Assembly: GCA_963782415.1 (NCBI GenBank)
Contig: CAWAJT010000008.1
Location: 558,001 to 622,000 of the forward strand
DNA: 64,000 nucleotides
Direction of reading: 5' to 3'
Source of the DNA: Bog-473 sp963782415
GTDB taxonomy: Bacteria; Actinomycetota; Acidimicrobiia; Acidimicrobiales; RAAP-2
Under the pieces are notes generated by a model, which saw only the letters and a program-made list of their open reading frames with translations, did no database searches and was not told the DNA's origin. A program made the position numbers and the translations under genes. The first letter of the stretch is position 1, and each line of letters opens with the position of its first letter. Of this stretch, positions 35,499 to 45,581 are shown piece after piece.

Positions 35499-36410
35499 AT
35501 GGCCGGAGGCCAAGAGCGCATTCTGCGGCGCCGTATCCGCAGCGTGCAGTCCACGAGGAAGATCACGAAGGCGATGGAGCTCATCGCCGCGTCGCGGATC
35601 GTGCGCGCCCAGAACCGGATCGCGGCGAACCGACCCTTCCGCGAGGGCATGGAGCGCGTCTTGCGGTTGACGGCAGCGGCCGATCCCGTGGCGGCTACCA
35701 AGTTGCTCGGCACCCCCGAGTCGCCCAGCCACGTCGGGATCCTCGCCATCGTCGGAGAGCGGGGGCTGGCCGGTTCCTACAACTCGGGCGTGCTGCGGAT
35801 GACCGAGCGCCTGGTCGCCGAGTACCGCGCCGCCGGCACCGAGGTCACGGTGTGGACCGTGGGCAAGAAGGCGCCGTCCTACCTGCGTTTTCGCGGCATC
35901 GACGTGGCGCAGGCCTTCACCGGCCTGGCCGACCGCCCCGACTTCGGTGACGCCCGGCACATCGCCGCGGTGGTCGCCGCGCCGTTCGCCACCGGGGAGA
36001 TCGATCTGGTGCAGATGGTGTCGACGCGTTTCATCTCCGCCGGGATCCAGCGGGTCGAGCGGATGCAGATGCTGCCCTTGCCGCTCCCCGCGGAGAGCGA
36101 CGAGGGGGAGCAGCAGGCCGACGAAGGGACGCTCGAGGGCTACACCGAGTTCGAGCCGGAGCCGGCCAAACTGCTGGCCGAGTTGGCACCGCGGGCGCTC
36201 GAGGCGGAGATCTTCGCCGCCCTGCTCGAGGGCGCGGCTGCCTTTTTCACCGCGCAGCAGCGAGCGATGGCGGCCGCCACCGACAACGCGGACGAGCTCG
36301 TCCGCACCCTGACCCGCGTCATGAACCGCGCCCGCCAGGACGCCATCACCACCGAGATCATGGAGATCGTCGGCGGGGCCGAGGCGCTCCGCCAATCGAA
36401 GGGAGCTTGA
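35499..36410 (+). CDS. atpG: F1Fo ATP synthase subunit gamma
   Basis: The 303-residue rotor shaft shows the N-terminal RIRSVQSTRKITKAMELIAA and the C-terminal coiled coil with LTRVMNRARQDAITTEIMEI. ATG 35499, three bases after atpA. Confidence 0.96.
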   Translation: MAGGQERILRRRIRSVQSTRKITKAMELIAASRIVRAQNRIAANRPFREGMERVLRLTAAADPVAATKLLGTPESPSHVGILAIVGERGLAGSYNSGVLRMTERLVAEYRAAGTEVTVWTVGKKAPSYLRFRGIDVAQAFTGLADRPDFGDARHIAAVVAAPFATGEIDLVQMVSTRFISAGIQRVERMQMLPLPLPAESDEGEQQADEGTLEGYTEFEPEPAKLLAELAPRALEAEIFAALLEGAAAFFTAQQRAMAAATDNADELVRTLTRVMNRARQDAITTEIMEIVGGAEALRQSKGA

Positions 36411-36414
36411 CCGC

Positions 36415-37868
<1,454 letters not shown>

Positions 37869-37869
<1 letters not shown>

Positions 37870-38375
37870 TGGCCGACGGAGTCTTCGGCGTGGAGATCGT
37901 CACGCCCGAGCAGTCCCTCTACGCCGGTGGCGCGACGTCGATCGTGCTGGCCACCTCGGAGGGGGCGCTGACCGTTCTCGACGGTCACACTCCGCTGGTG
38001 GGCGACGTGGCCCACTGCGAAGTGAAGGTCGAACAGGCTGAGGGCACCCTGCTGCGCCTGGCCGTGCACGGTGGGTTCCTCCAGGTCGACACGAGTCCCG
38101 GCGCCGCCGCCAGTTTGGCGGAGGGCGACGGCCCGCTACCGGGGCTTTCCACCCGGGTCACCGTGCTCGCCGGCGTGGCCGAGCTGGCGTCCGAGATCGA
38201 CGTGCCCAGGGCCGAGCAGGCCCGCGAGCGTGCGGCTCAGCGGGTCAACGAGCTCGGTTCGGGTCGCGGCCCGAGCACCGAGGACGTGGAAGAGGACGTG
38301 GAACTGGCCGAGGCCGAGGGCGCGCTGGCCCGGGCCGAGCTGCGACTCAGCGTGGCCGCCGACAGCGCGGCCTAG
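37869..38375 (+). CDS. atpC: F1Fo ATP synthase subunit epsilon
   Basis: The 168-residue protein has the N-terminal beta sandwich (VEIVTPEQSLYAGGATSIVL, GHTPLVGDVAH) and a long acidic C-terminal helical part (ERAAQRVNELGSGRGPSTED), longer than usual. GTG 37869. It is the last gene of the operon; glpX is convergent 29 bases on. Confidence 0.92.
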
Positions 38376-38403
38376 CGGGCGGTACCGGCGGCCGCAAACG
38401 GGA

Positions 38404-39399
38404 TCAGCCGAACGAGATGGACGAGTACTCGGCCAGCTTCGTCAAGGCGTGGCTGGCGTCGATCTTGCGCAGGGTACCCGACTTGGAACGCATGACCAGC
38501 GACTGCGTGGTGGCACCGAACTCGTGGTACTGGACGCCCTGCAGCAGCTCGCCGTCGGTGATGCCCGTGGCGGCGAAGAAGCAGTTGTTCCCCTGGACGA
38601 GGTCGTCGGTCGTGAGGACGGCGTCGAGCGCATAGCCCGCCGCGGCGGCGGCCGAACGCTCCTCCTCGTTGCGCGGGTAGAGCCGCCCCTGGATCTCGGC
38701 GCCCATGCACTTGAGGGCAGCTGCCGCCAGGACGCCTTCAGGCGTGCCGCCGATGCCGAAGAGGATGTCGGTCCCTGCGCCGGGCCAGCCGGTGGCGATG
38801 GCACCGGCCACGTCGCCGTCGGAGATCAGGCGGATCCGGGCCCCGGTGGAGCGCACCTCCGCCACGAGGTCATCGTGACGGGGACGGTCGAGGATGACCG
38901 CCGTCAAGTCGCGAACGGGTCGACCCAGGGCCTCGGAGAGGGCATGGAGATTCTCGGTCGGGCTGCGGCGGATGTCACAGGCCCCCTTGGCCCGTGGTCC
39001 GACCGCCAGTTTCTCCATGTAGACGCAGGGGCCCGGGTCGAACATGGCGCCGCGTTCGGCGACCGCGATGACGGCGAGCGCACCGCCGCGGCCCTGAGCC
39101 GTCAAGGTGGTGCCGTCGATGGGGTCAACGGCGATGTCCGTCAGCGGGGGCGTGCCGTCGCCGATCTTCTCCCCGTTGAACAGCATCGGCGCATTGTCCT
39201 TCTCGCCCTCGCCGATGACGACGATCCCGTCCATCGGCACGCTGGACAGGACGGTCCGCATGGCCTCCACCGCAGCGCCATCGGCGCCCAATTTGTCCCC
39301 GCGGCCCATCCAGCGGCTGGCCGCCATCGCCGCGGCCTCGGTGACCCGTACCAGGTCCATGGCGAGGTTCCGGTCGGGGGCTTGGCGTGACGTGACCAT
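38404..39399 (-). CDS. glpX: Fructose-1,6-bisphosphatase, class II
   Basis: The 331-residue enzyme of gluconeogenesis has the lithium-sensitive phosphatase motifs IGEGEKDNAPMLFNGE, AVDPIDGTTLTAQGRGGA and ISDGDVAGAI, and the GlpX end GTDILFGIGGTPEGVLAA. A TATGGT box (plus coordinates 39408-39413) lies eight bases from the ATG, so the transcript may be leaderless. Divergent from murA. Confidence 0.95.
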   Translation of the reverse strand: MVTSRQAPDRNLAMDLVRVTEAAAMAASRWMGRGDKLGADGAAVEAMRTVLSSVPMDGIVVIGEGEKDNAPMLFNGEKIGDGTPPLTDIAVDPIDGTTLTAQGRGGALAVIAVAERGAMFDPGPCVYMEKLAVGPRAKGACDIRRSPTENLHALSEALGRPVRDLTAVILDRPRHDDLVAEVRSTGARIRLISDGDVAGAIATGWPGAGTDILFGIGGTPEGVLAAAALKCMGAEIQGRLYPRNEEERSAAAAAGYALDAVLTTDDLVQGNNCFFAATGITDGELLQGVQYHEFGATTQSLVMRSKSGTLRKIDASHALTKLAEYSSISFG

Positions 39400-39462
39400 T
39401 GGCGTTGACCATAGTTGTTGGTCACAGAGCCCCGCCTGCCGCTCCGATGCTGCTCCAGCGGC

Positions 39463-39468
39463 GATACT
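39463..39468 (+). promoter_or_regulatory. GATACT box before murA
   Basis: GATACT (A at second, T at last position of the hexamer) lies seven bases upstream of the murA GTG, matching the leaderless pattern seen nearby. Confidence 0.3.
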
Positions 39469-39475
39469 TGGTGTC

Positions 39476-40738
39476 GTGGATCAGATCGTGGTCGAGGCCG
39501 GTGGGCCGCTCCGGGGCACGGTCAGGGCTGGCGGAGCGAAGAATTCCGCTCTCAAGCTCATGGCAGCCTGCCTGCTCGCCGAGGGTTGCACGGTGCTGTC
39601 GAATGTCCCTCGGATCTCCGATGTCGAAACCATGGCCGAGGTGTTGCGCGCCATGGGGGCCGAAGTGGAGCGCCTTGACAACGGTGATGTCTGCGTCACG
39701 ACCCCGCCGGCAAAGGACCTGGTCCCATCGGGCCCCTACGAGCTGTTCGAGAAGATGCGGGCCTCGGTCGTGGTCCTCGGTCTGCTCTTGGCCCGCTGCG
39801 GCTCGGTGCGAGTGCCATTGCCGGGTGGGGACGACTTCGGGTACCGGCCGATCGACTTCCACCTCAACGGGCTCAGTGCCATGGGTGCGCACTTCGAGTC
39901 CTCCCATGGTGAGGTGCGCGGGACGGTGCCCGGTGGCCGCCTGGTCGGCACCCAGGTGGTGCTCGAGTACCCCAGCCACACGGCCACGGACAATTTGCTG
40001 ATGGCGGCGGTGCTGGCCAAGGGCACGACCGTGATTGAGAATGCGGCGAAGGAGCCGGAGGTGGCCGACCTGGCCGCCATGCTCACCGACATGGGGGCAG
40101 TGGTGCGCGGTGCGGGCACCTCCCGGATTGAAGTCGAGGGCGTGGAGTCGCTCCACCCCACCCGCCATGCCGTCGTTCCCGACCGCGTGGTGGCCGCCAC
40201 CTACCTGGCCGCAGTGGGTATGGCCGGCGGCGAGGTCACGATCGCTGATGCGCGGCCCGATCACATGGAGATGCTGCTCCGCAAGGTCGGCCACATGGGT
40301 GTGGTCACGGACATGGGGCCACACGGCCTGCACGCGCGCGCCGACCAGCGGCTGGTGGCCGCCGACATCGCAACGCTTCCCTACCCCGGGGTGGCGACGG
40401 ACTACAGCCCCTTGCTCGTGGCGATGCTGACGGTGTCCGACGGTGTCGGGATCCTGACCGAGAACCTGTTCTCCGGGCGATTCCGCTACGTGGAGGAACT
40501 CCGCCGCATGGGAGCGGACATCCGGACCGAAGGTCATCACGCGGTCGTCCGCGGGGTGAGTCATCTTTCCGGTGCGACCGTGCGCGCTCCCGACATCCGC
40601 GCCGGCGTCGCGCTCGTCCTGGCCGGGTTGGTGGCCGAAGGGGAGACGGTGGTCAGCGGAGCCCATCACATCGGACGCGGCTACGAGGACCTGGCCGGTG
40701 CGCTGCACTCTCTCGGAGCCAGGGTGAGCCGACGGTGA
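39476..40738 (+). CDS. murA: UDP-N-acetylglucosamine 1-carboxyvinyltransferase with Asp at the catalytic Cys position
   Basis: MurA transfers enolpyruvate to UDP-GlcNAc, the first committed step of peptidoglycan synthesis. The 420-residue protein opens VDQIVVEAGGPLRGTVRAGG and includes AKNSALKLMAACLLAEG and the segment PLPGGDDFGYRPIDFHL. In most bacteria the corresponding loop reads P-G-G-C; here Cys is Asp. In Mycobacterium tuberculosis and Chlamydia the same change is known to make MurA resistant to fosfomycin. Start is GTG 39476, after a GATACT box. The upstream frame to 39107 overlaps glpX and is not coding. It overlaps meaB by four bases. Confidence 0.93.
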   Translation: MDQIVVEAGGPLRGTVRAGGAKNSALKLMAACLLAEGCTVLSNVPRISDVETMAEVLRAMGAEVERLDNGDVCVTTPPAKDLVPSGPYELFEKMRASVVVLGLLLARCGSVRVPLPGGDDFGYRPIDFHLNGLSAMGAHFESSHGEVRGTVPGGRLVGTQVVLEYPSHTATDNLLMAAVLAKGTTVIENAAKEPEVADLAAMLTDMGAVVRGAGTSRIEVEGVESLHPTRHAVVPDRVVAATYLAAVGMAGGEVTIADARPDHMEMLLRKVGHMGVVTDMGPHGLHARADQRLVAADIATLPYPGVATDYSPLLVAMLTVSDGVGILTENLFSGRFRYVEELRRMGADIRTEGHHAVVRGVSHLSGATVRAPDIRAGVALVLAGLVAEGETVVSGAHHIGRGYEDLAGALHSLGARVSRR

Positions 40739-41697
40739 GCCCCTTGCCCACCGATCCGGCAACGCTGCTCGACCGGGCCAAGGCCCACGACCGCGTCGCG
40801 CTGGCCCGTTTGCTCTCCTACGTCGAGCGGGGAGGTGAGACGGCCACCGCTGTCGCGCACCTGGCGTACCGCGCCGAGGTGCCGTTCACCGTGGGGCTGA
40901 CCGGTGCCCCGGGCGCGGGGAAGTCGACCCTGACAGACGGGCTGATCACAGAGGTTCGCGGTGGCTGGCCCGACGGATCACCCATCCCACAGGTTGCTGT
41001 GGTGGCCGTCGACCCCACGTCACCGTTCAGCGGAGGCGCCATCCTCGGTGACCGTGTTCGTATGAGCCAGCACGCACTCGACCCGACGGTGTTCATCCGC
41101 TCCATGGCGACGCGCGGGCATCTCGGTGGTCTGTCGCTCGCCGTTCCCGATGCCATCCGGCTGCTCGGGGCGGCGGGTATCGGCGTCGTCATCGTTGAGA
41201 CCGTTGGTGTGGGGCAGATGGAGGTCGACATCGCATCGGCCGCCGACACCACGGTGGTCGTCGTCACCCCAGGGTGGGGCGACGCCATGCAGGCCAACAA
41301 GGCGGGCCTCCTCGAGGTGGCTGACGTCTTCGTCATCAACAAGGCGGACCGCCCGGGCGCGCGCGAGGCGCGCCGCGACCTGGACCAGATGCTCGATCTG
41401 GCGCGCCCCGGATCGTGGCGACCCGAGATCGTCGAGACGACGGCCACCACCGTCGACGGCGTGGCCGAGCTGTGGCATGCCGTCGCCCGCCACCGCGACC
41501 ACCTGGAGCGCTCGGACCAACTGCGCGTCCGCCGCAGCGATCGGGTCGCCCGCGAGCTGCGCCGAGTCCTGCTGGCGCGGACCGAGGTCAAGGTGGACGA
41601 GCTCGTCCACAGTGAGGAGTTTTCCACGGCGGTCAAGGCGCTGGCGGCGTGCGAGCTCGATCCCTACCGGGCCGCGGACGGCCTGCTCGCCGAATGA
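40735..41697 (+). CDS. meaB: MeaB/ArgK-type GTPase (methylmalonyl-CoA mutase chaperone)
   Basis: The 320-residue G3E-family GTPase protects and loads B12-dependent acyl-CoA mutases. It has Walker A LTGAPGAGKSTLTDGLI, VAVDPTSPFSGGAILGDRVR, FIRSMATRGHLGGLS, ETVGVGQMEVDIA and NKADRPGA, the full MeaB pattern. GTG 40735 overlaps murA. The partner mutase is not in the window. The enoyl-CoA hydratase downstream may belong to the same acyl-CoA context. Confidence 0.93.
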   Translation: MSPLPTDPATLLDRAKAHDRVALARLLSYVERGGETATAVAHLAYRAEVPFTVGLTGAPGAGKSTLTDGLITEVRGGWPDGSPIPQVAVVAVDPTSPFSGGAILGDRVRMSQHALDPTVFIRSMATRGHLGGLSLAVPDAIRLLGAAGIGVVIVETVGVGQMEVDIASAADTTVVVVTPGWGDAMQANKAGLLEVADVFVINKADRPGAREARRDLDQMLDLARPGSWRPEIVETTATTVDGVAELWHAVARHRDHLERSDQLRVRRSDRVARELRRVLLARTEVKVDELVHSEEFSTAVKALAACELDPYRAADGLLAE

Positions 41698-41724
41698 GGC
41701 GTCTTCAGCCGATACGGTGCGGCC

Positions 41725-42500
41725 ATGCCTGAGACCTCTGTCACGGTGGAGCGGCGTCCCGACAACGTCGCCCTGGTCAGGTTGGACCGCCCGAAGGCCA
41801 ACGCGCTCTCGGCTGCCGTATTGGACCAGCTGCACAAGGTGGCGACCGAACTCCACGACGACCCGCCCGGCGCGGTGGTCGTCTGGGGCGGGCGCAAGAT
41901 CTTCGCCGCGGGAGCCGACATCGTGGAGCTCGGCGACGCCGGCGCCGACGCAGTCGGCGCCGCTTTCGCTGACGCGTTGGGCTCCCTGGCGACGGTGCCC
42001 CGGGCCACGATCGCGGCGGTGAACGGGTTCGCCTTGGGCGGCGGGCTCGAGCTCGCGCTCGCATGCGACTTCCGCGTGTGCGCGGAGGACGCCCGCCTCG
42101 GCCTGCCCGAGGCCCTCCTCGGGGTGATCCCCGGGGGCGGCGGCACGCAACGGCTGCCCCGGCTCATCGGGCCTTCGCGGGCCAAGGAACTGATCTTCTC
42201 GGGCCGGCAGGTGCGGGCAGACGAGGCGCTGACGATCGGGCTCGTGAACCGGGCGGTGGCGCCTGACGACGTCCTCGAGGCGGCACTGAGCTGGGCCGCC
42301 GAACTCGCGAGCGGCGCCGTGGTGGCGCACGGCCTGGCCAAGGCCGCTCGTCGACCGCGGGCTTGGAGGGCGGCCTCGCCGAAGGCCTGGCCCTCGAGCG
42401 TGAGGCCTTCGTGACGGCGGCGCGGAGCGAAGACGCCGCGCGGGGGATCGCATCGTTCCAGGAGAACGGGCCGGGCAAGGCCACGTTCGTCGGCCGGTGA
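41725..42500 (+). pseudogene. Enoyl-CoA hydratase/isomerase with C-terminal frameshifts
   Basis: The crotonase-fold protein has KIFAAGADIVELGDAGADA, the oxyanion-hole pair (IAAVNGFALGGGLELALACD) and LPEALLGVIPGGGGTQRLPR. The continuous frame ends at 42414 with an Arg/Pro/Ala tail. In the other frame the normal end of the family is intact: LEGGLAEGLALEREAFVTAA, SEDAARGIASFQENGPGKA and TFVGR, stop at 42498-42500. Comparison with the usual A-(I/V)-D-R-G-L motif suggests two extra T bases near 42339 and 42364. Either a C-terminal mutation or two assembly errors. A TACGGT box lies six bases before the ATG. Confidence 0.8.
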
Positions 42501-42504
42501 GGCG

Positions 42505-44346
42505 TTGAGCTCTCCGCCGATTCCCGTCAGCTCCAGCGAGGGCGCCTTCGATCCCTCGGCTCGCTGGTTCCAGCATGCCGTGTTCTACGAGGTCCTCATC
42601 CGGGGCTACCACGACGCCAACAACGACGGTACCGGCGATCTGAAGGGTTTGCGCGAGAAGCTCGACTACATGGAGTGGCTGGGTATCGACTGCATCTGGA
42701 TGCTGCCGTTCTATCCCTCCCCGTTTCGTGACGGCGGCTACGACATCAGCGACTTCTTCAACGTCCATCCTGATTACGGCAGCATCAGCGACCTGGTGGC
42801 TTTCTTGGAGGACGCTCACCGCCGGGGCATCCGCGTCATCGCCGACCTCGTGATGAACCACACCAGCGACGAGCATCCCTGGTTCGTCGAATCGAGATCA
42901 TCGAGGGACAACGCCAAAGCCAACTGGTACGTGTGGAACGACGACGACCAGAAGTGGCCGGACGCCCGTGTCGTATTCACCGACGTCGAACGCTCGAACT
43001 GGACGTGGGACGACACCCGCCAGCAGTACTACTGGCATCGCTTCTACCATCACCAACCGGATCTCAATTACGACAACCCCGAAGTCGCCGACACCATGAT
43101 CGATCTCGTGCGCTTCTGGCTCGACCTCGGATTCGACGGCTTCCGGCTCGACGCCGTGCCCTACCTCTACCAGCGCGACGGTACGTCGGGTGAGCACCTC
43201 CCCGAGACCCACACCTTCATTAAGCGCATCCGCAAGCAGATTGACGCCGACTACCCGGGCCGCATCCTGCTCGCCGAGGCCAACGGGTGGCCGAGCGACG
43301 TCGCGGACTATTTCGGCGACGGCGACGAGTGCCATCTGTGCTTCCACTTCCCCCTCATGCCGCGGCTCTTCATGGCCGTGCGGCGCGAGCAGCGGTACCC
43401 GATCACGGAGATCCTGGCCCAGACGCCGATCATCGACGACGCCTGCCAGTGGGCCATCTTCTTGCGCAACCACGACGAGTTGACGTTGGAGCAAGTCAGC
43501 GATGAGGAGCGCGACTATCTGATCTCCGAGTACGCCAAAGACCCGAGGATGAAGCGCCACATGGGCATCGGGCGTCGTTTGGCACCTCTCCTCGACAACG
43601 ACCGCCGCACGGCCGAGCTGTTGTATGCCCTGATCCTGTCGCTGCCCGGCAGCCCCGTGATCTACTACGGCGACGAACTCTTGATGGGTGACAACATCTA
43701 CCTCGGCGACCGGGACTCGGTGCGCACGCCCATGCAGTGGTCACCCGACCGCAATGGCGGGTTCTCGCAGGCCGACTTCGCCCAGCTCTACCTGCCCCCG
43801 CTCATGGACCCCGTCTACGGCTTCAGCGCCCTCAACGTGGAGGCCCAACTGCGCAACCAGGGATCGTTTCTCCACTGGCTGCGCCGCTTGTTGACGGAGC
43901 GCCGTGCGCTCCCCGTGATGGGTGTGGGCGCCATGGAGGTTCTTCCGTGCGCCAACCCGTCCGTCCTGGCGTACATGCGCTCGGGCGAGGTGGCGGACAT
44001 CTTGACGAGTGCGACGTCGACGGGACTCTCGGTGAGTCCGACTGTCGACGGGGCGCTCGACTGGGGCCATTCCACCGTACTGGCGCGCACCGTCCCGGCC
44101 GGGAACGAGAGCGAGGGCGACGAGGTGGTGCACCGGCACCAGGCGGTGCTGTGCGTCCACAACCTGAGTCGGTTCGCGCAGCCGGCGGAGCTCGCCCTCG
44201 CAAAATGGGCCGGCGCGACTCCCTACGAGGTTCTCGGCCGCGTGCCGTTCCCGATCATCACCGAGGAGCCCTACGCGGTGACCCTGCCGCCCTACGGCTT
44301 TCTCTGGTTCGATCTCGCTCTGGACGAGAAGGCTGAGCCGGAGTGA
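42505..44346 (+). CDS. treS: Trehalose synthase (maltose alpha-D-glucosyltransferase)
   Basis: The 613-residue GH13 enzyme interconverts maltose and trehalose. The barrel motifs are VIADLVMNHTSDEHPWF, DGFRLDAVPYLYQRDGT (nucleophile Asp), ILLAEANGWPSDVADYFG (acid Glu) and FLRNHDELTLEQVSDEERD (transition-state Asp). The opening WFQHAVFYEVLIRGYHDANN is typical of TreS. The start is TTG 42505, five bases after the hydratase stop. The GTG of the next gene overlaps the stop, so synthase and kinase are coupled. Confidence 0.93.
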   Translation: MSSPPIPVSSSEGAFDPSARWFQHAVFYEVLIRGYHDANNDGTGDLKGLREKLDYMEWLGIDCIWMLPFYPSPFRDGGYDISDFFNVHPDYGSISDLVAFLEDAHRRGIRVIADLVMNHTSDEHPWFVESRSSRDNAKANWYVWNDDDQKWPDARVVFTDVERSNWTWDDTRQQYYWHRFYHHQPDLNYDNPEVADTMIDLVRFWLDLGFDGFRLDAVPYLYQRDGTSGEHLPETHTFIKRIRKQIDADYPGRILLAEANGWPSDVADYFGDGDECHLCFHFPLMPRLFMAVRREQRYPITEILAQTPIIDDACQWAIFLRNHDELTLEQVSDEERDYLISEYAKDPRMKRHMGIGRRLAPLLDNDRRTAELLYALILSLPGSPVIYYGDELLMGDNIYLGDRDSVRTPMQWSPDRNGGFSQADFAQLYLPPLMDPVYGFSALNVEAQLRNQGSFLHWLRRLLTERRALPVMGVGAMEVLPCANPSVLAYMRSGEVADILTSATSTGLSVSPTVDGALDWGHSTVLARTVPAGNESEGDEVVHRHQAVLCVHNLSRFAQPAELALAKWAGATPYEVLGRVPFPIITEEPYAVTLPPYGFLWFDLALDEKAEPE

Positions 44347-45581
44347 CGACCGAGCGCGACCTCGGACTGCGCTCGTTGGCCGAAGCGTGGCTGGGTTTGC
44401 GTCGGGCCCCGCCGCCGAGCGGCGTGGTGGTCGAACGCGTCGAGGTGCTCGTGGCCGGCCGTCCGGGTCTGATCGACATCGTCGCCCGGGCAGGGGACCG
44501 GCAGGCCCACCTCGTGGCTGGCCTGCGGCGGGTCACCGACGAGCCCCATTTTCTTCGGGCCGGAGAAGAGGCGGCTCTCGGCCTGCTCGACGACGAGGAC
44601 GGCCTCGCGGTGTGCACCGATGCACTCCGTGATGCGCAGCTCGCCGGCCTCCTGCTGGCCGCCGTACGAGGTGTCGCGCCGCGGCCCGGACCGGTGGCGG
44701 TCCTCCGCGACGACGACCGCGCCACCGTGCTCGACTGCGGTGACCGGGGGGACCTCACGGTGTTCCCCTGGCTCGACGAGTCACCGCGGGCCGATGTCGA
44801 TCTGATGGTGGCGCTGGAGGAGGCCGGTTTCAATCATGTCGCCGCCCCGCTCGTTCGTTGGGTCTGGGAGGGACGCGACCTCGGCGTCGTGCAGGAGCCG
44901 CTGGCGGATCGCTCCGGCGGCTGGGCGCTCGCCTTGACCTCGCTGCGCGATTTCTACGCGTCCGGTGGATCGCCCGAACGAGCCGGCGGTGACTTCGGCG
45001 CCGAGGCCCGCGCCCTCGGGACCATGACCGCCCGCATGCATCTCGCCTTGGACTCGGCCTTCCAGCGGGACCACGAGGCCGTCGTCGAGTGGGTCGACGA
45101 GGCCGAGGGCACCATCGCCGCCACCGACCCGTCGCTGTTGCGGGCGCCCGGTGTGACCGAACTCGTCAAGTGGCTCCGCGAGTCCGAAATGCGGCTCCCG
45201 GTCATCCGTACGCACGGGGATTTCGTGTTGGGCTGCACCGCCCGTACCGACCAGGGGTGGGTGGTCAGTGATTGCGCCCCGGGAGGTGTCCTCGCCCCCG
45301 AGGGGGTAGTGCGTTTTCGCAGCCCGCTCGGGGACGTGGCTGACATGCTCTGGTCGATGCACCAGGCCAGCACCGTTGCGGCGGCCGAACGTGACCCCGC
45401 CGGAAGACTGGGGCTCGCCTCGCTCGGCCACGCCTGGGAAATGCGGAACCGTCGCGCCTTCGTCACGGGCTACCTGGGCACGCCGGGTATCGGCGGTCTC
45501 GTCGGTCCCGACCGGGACCTGGTGCGTCGCCTGGTGTCGTTCCTCGAGCTGGTCCGCTCGGTGCGGGAACCGCAGACCTAG
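44343..45581 (+). CDS. Maltokinase-like protein with altered catalytic motifs
   Basis: The 412-residue protein follows treS, as maltokinase (Mak/Pep2) does in the GlgE pathway, where it makes maltose-1-phosphate. The brand RTHGDFVLGCTARTDQGW aligns with the kinase motif HGDxHLGQ, keeping the catalytic Asp but changing His and Gln. The DFEG-like motif reads VVSDCAPGG, keeping Asp but losing Phe, Glu. SPLGDVADMLWSMHQAS is typical of the family. It may be an active but divergent maltokinase, or a pseudo-kinase. GTG 44343 overlaps treS. Its stop shares CTAG with galT. Confidence 0.75.
   Translation: MTTERDLGLRSLAEAWLGLRRAPPPSGVVVERVEVLVAGRPGLIDIVARAGDRQAHLVAGLRRVTDEPHFLRAGEEAALGLLDDEDGLAVCTDALRDAQLAGLLLAAVRGVAPRPGPVAVLRDDDRATVLDCGDRGDLTVFPWLDESPRADVDLMVALEEAGFNHVAAPLVRWVWEGRDLGVVQEPLADRSGGWALALTSLRDFYASGGSPERAGGDFGAEARALGTMTARMHLALDSAFQRDHEAVVEWVDEAEGTIAATDPSLLRAPGVTELVKWLRESEMRLPVIRTHGDFVLGCTARTDQGWVVSDCAPGGVLAPEGVVRFRSPLGDVADMLWSMHQASTVAAAERDPAGRLGLASLGHAWEMRNRRAFVTGYLGTPGIGGLVGPDRDLVRRLVSFLELVRSVREPQT

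Noticed and set aside
39107..39475. N-terminal extension of murA
   Set aside because: It overlaps the glpX coding region, and murA homology begins at the GTG at 39476.
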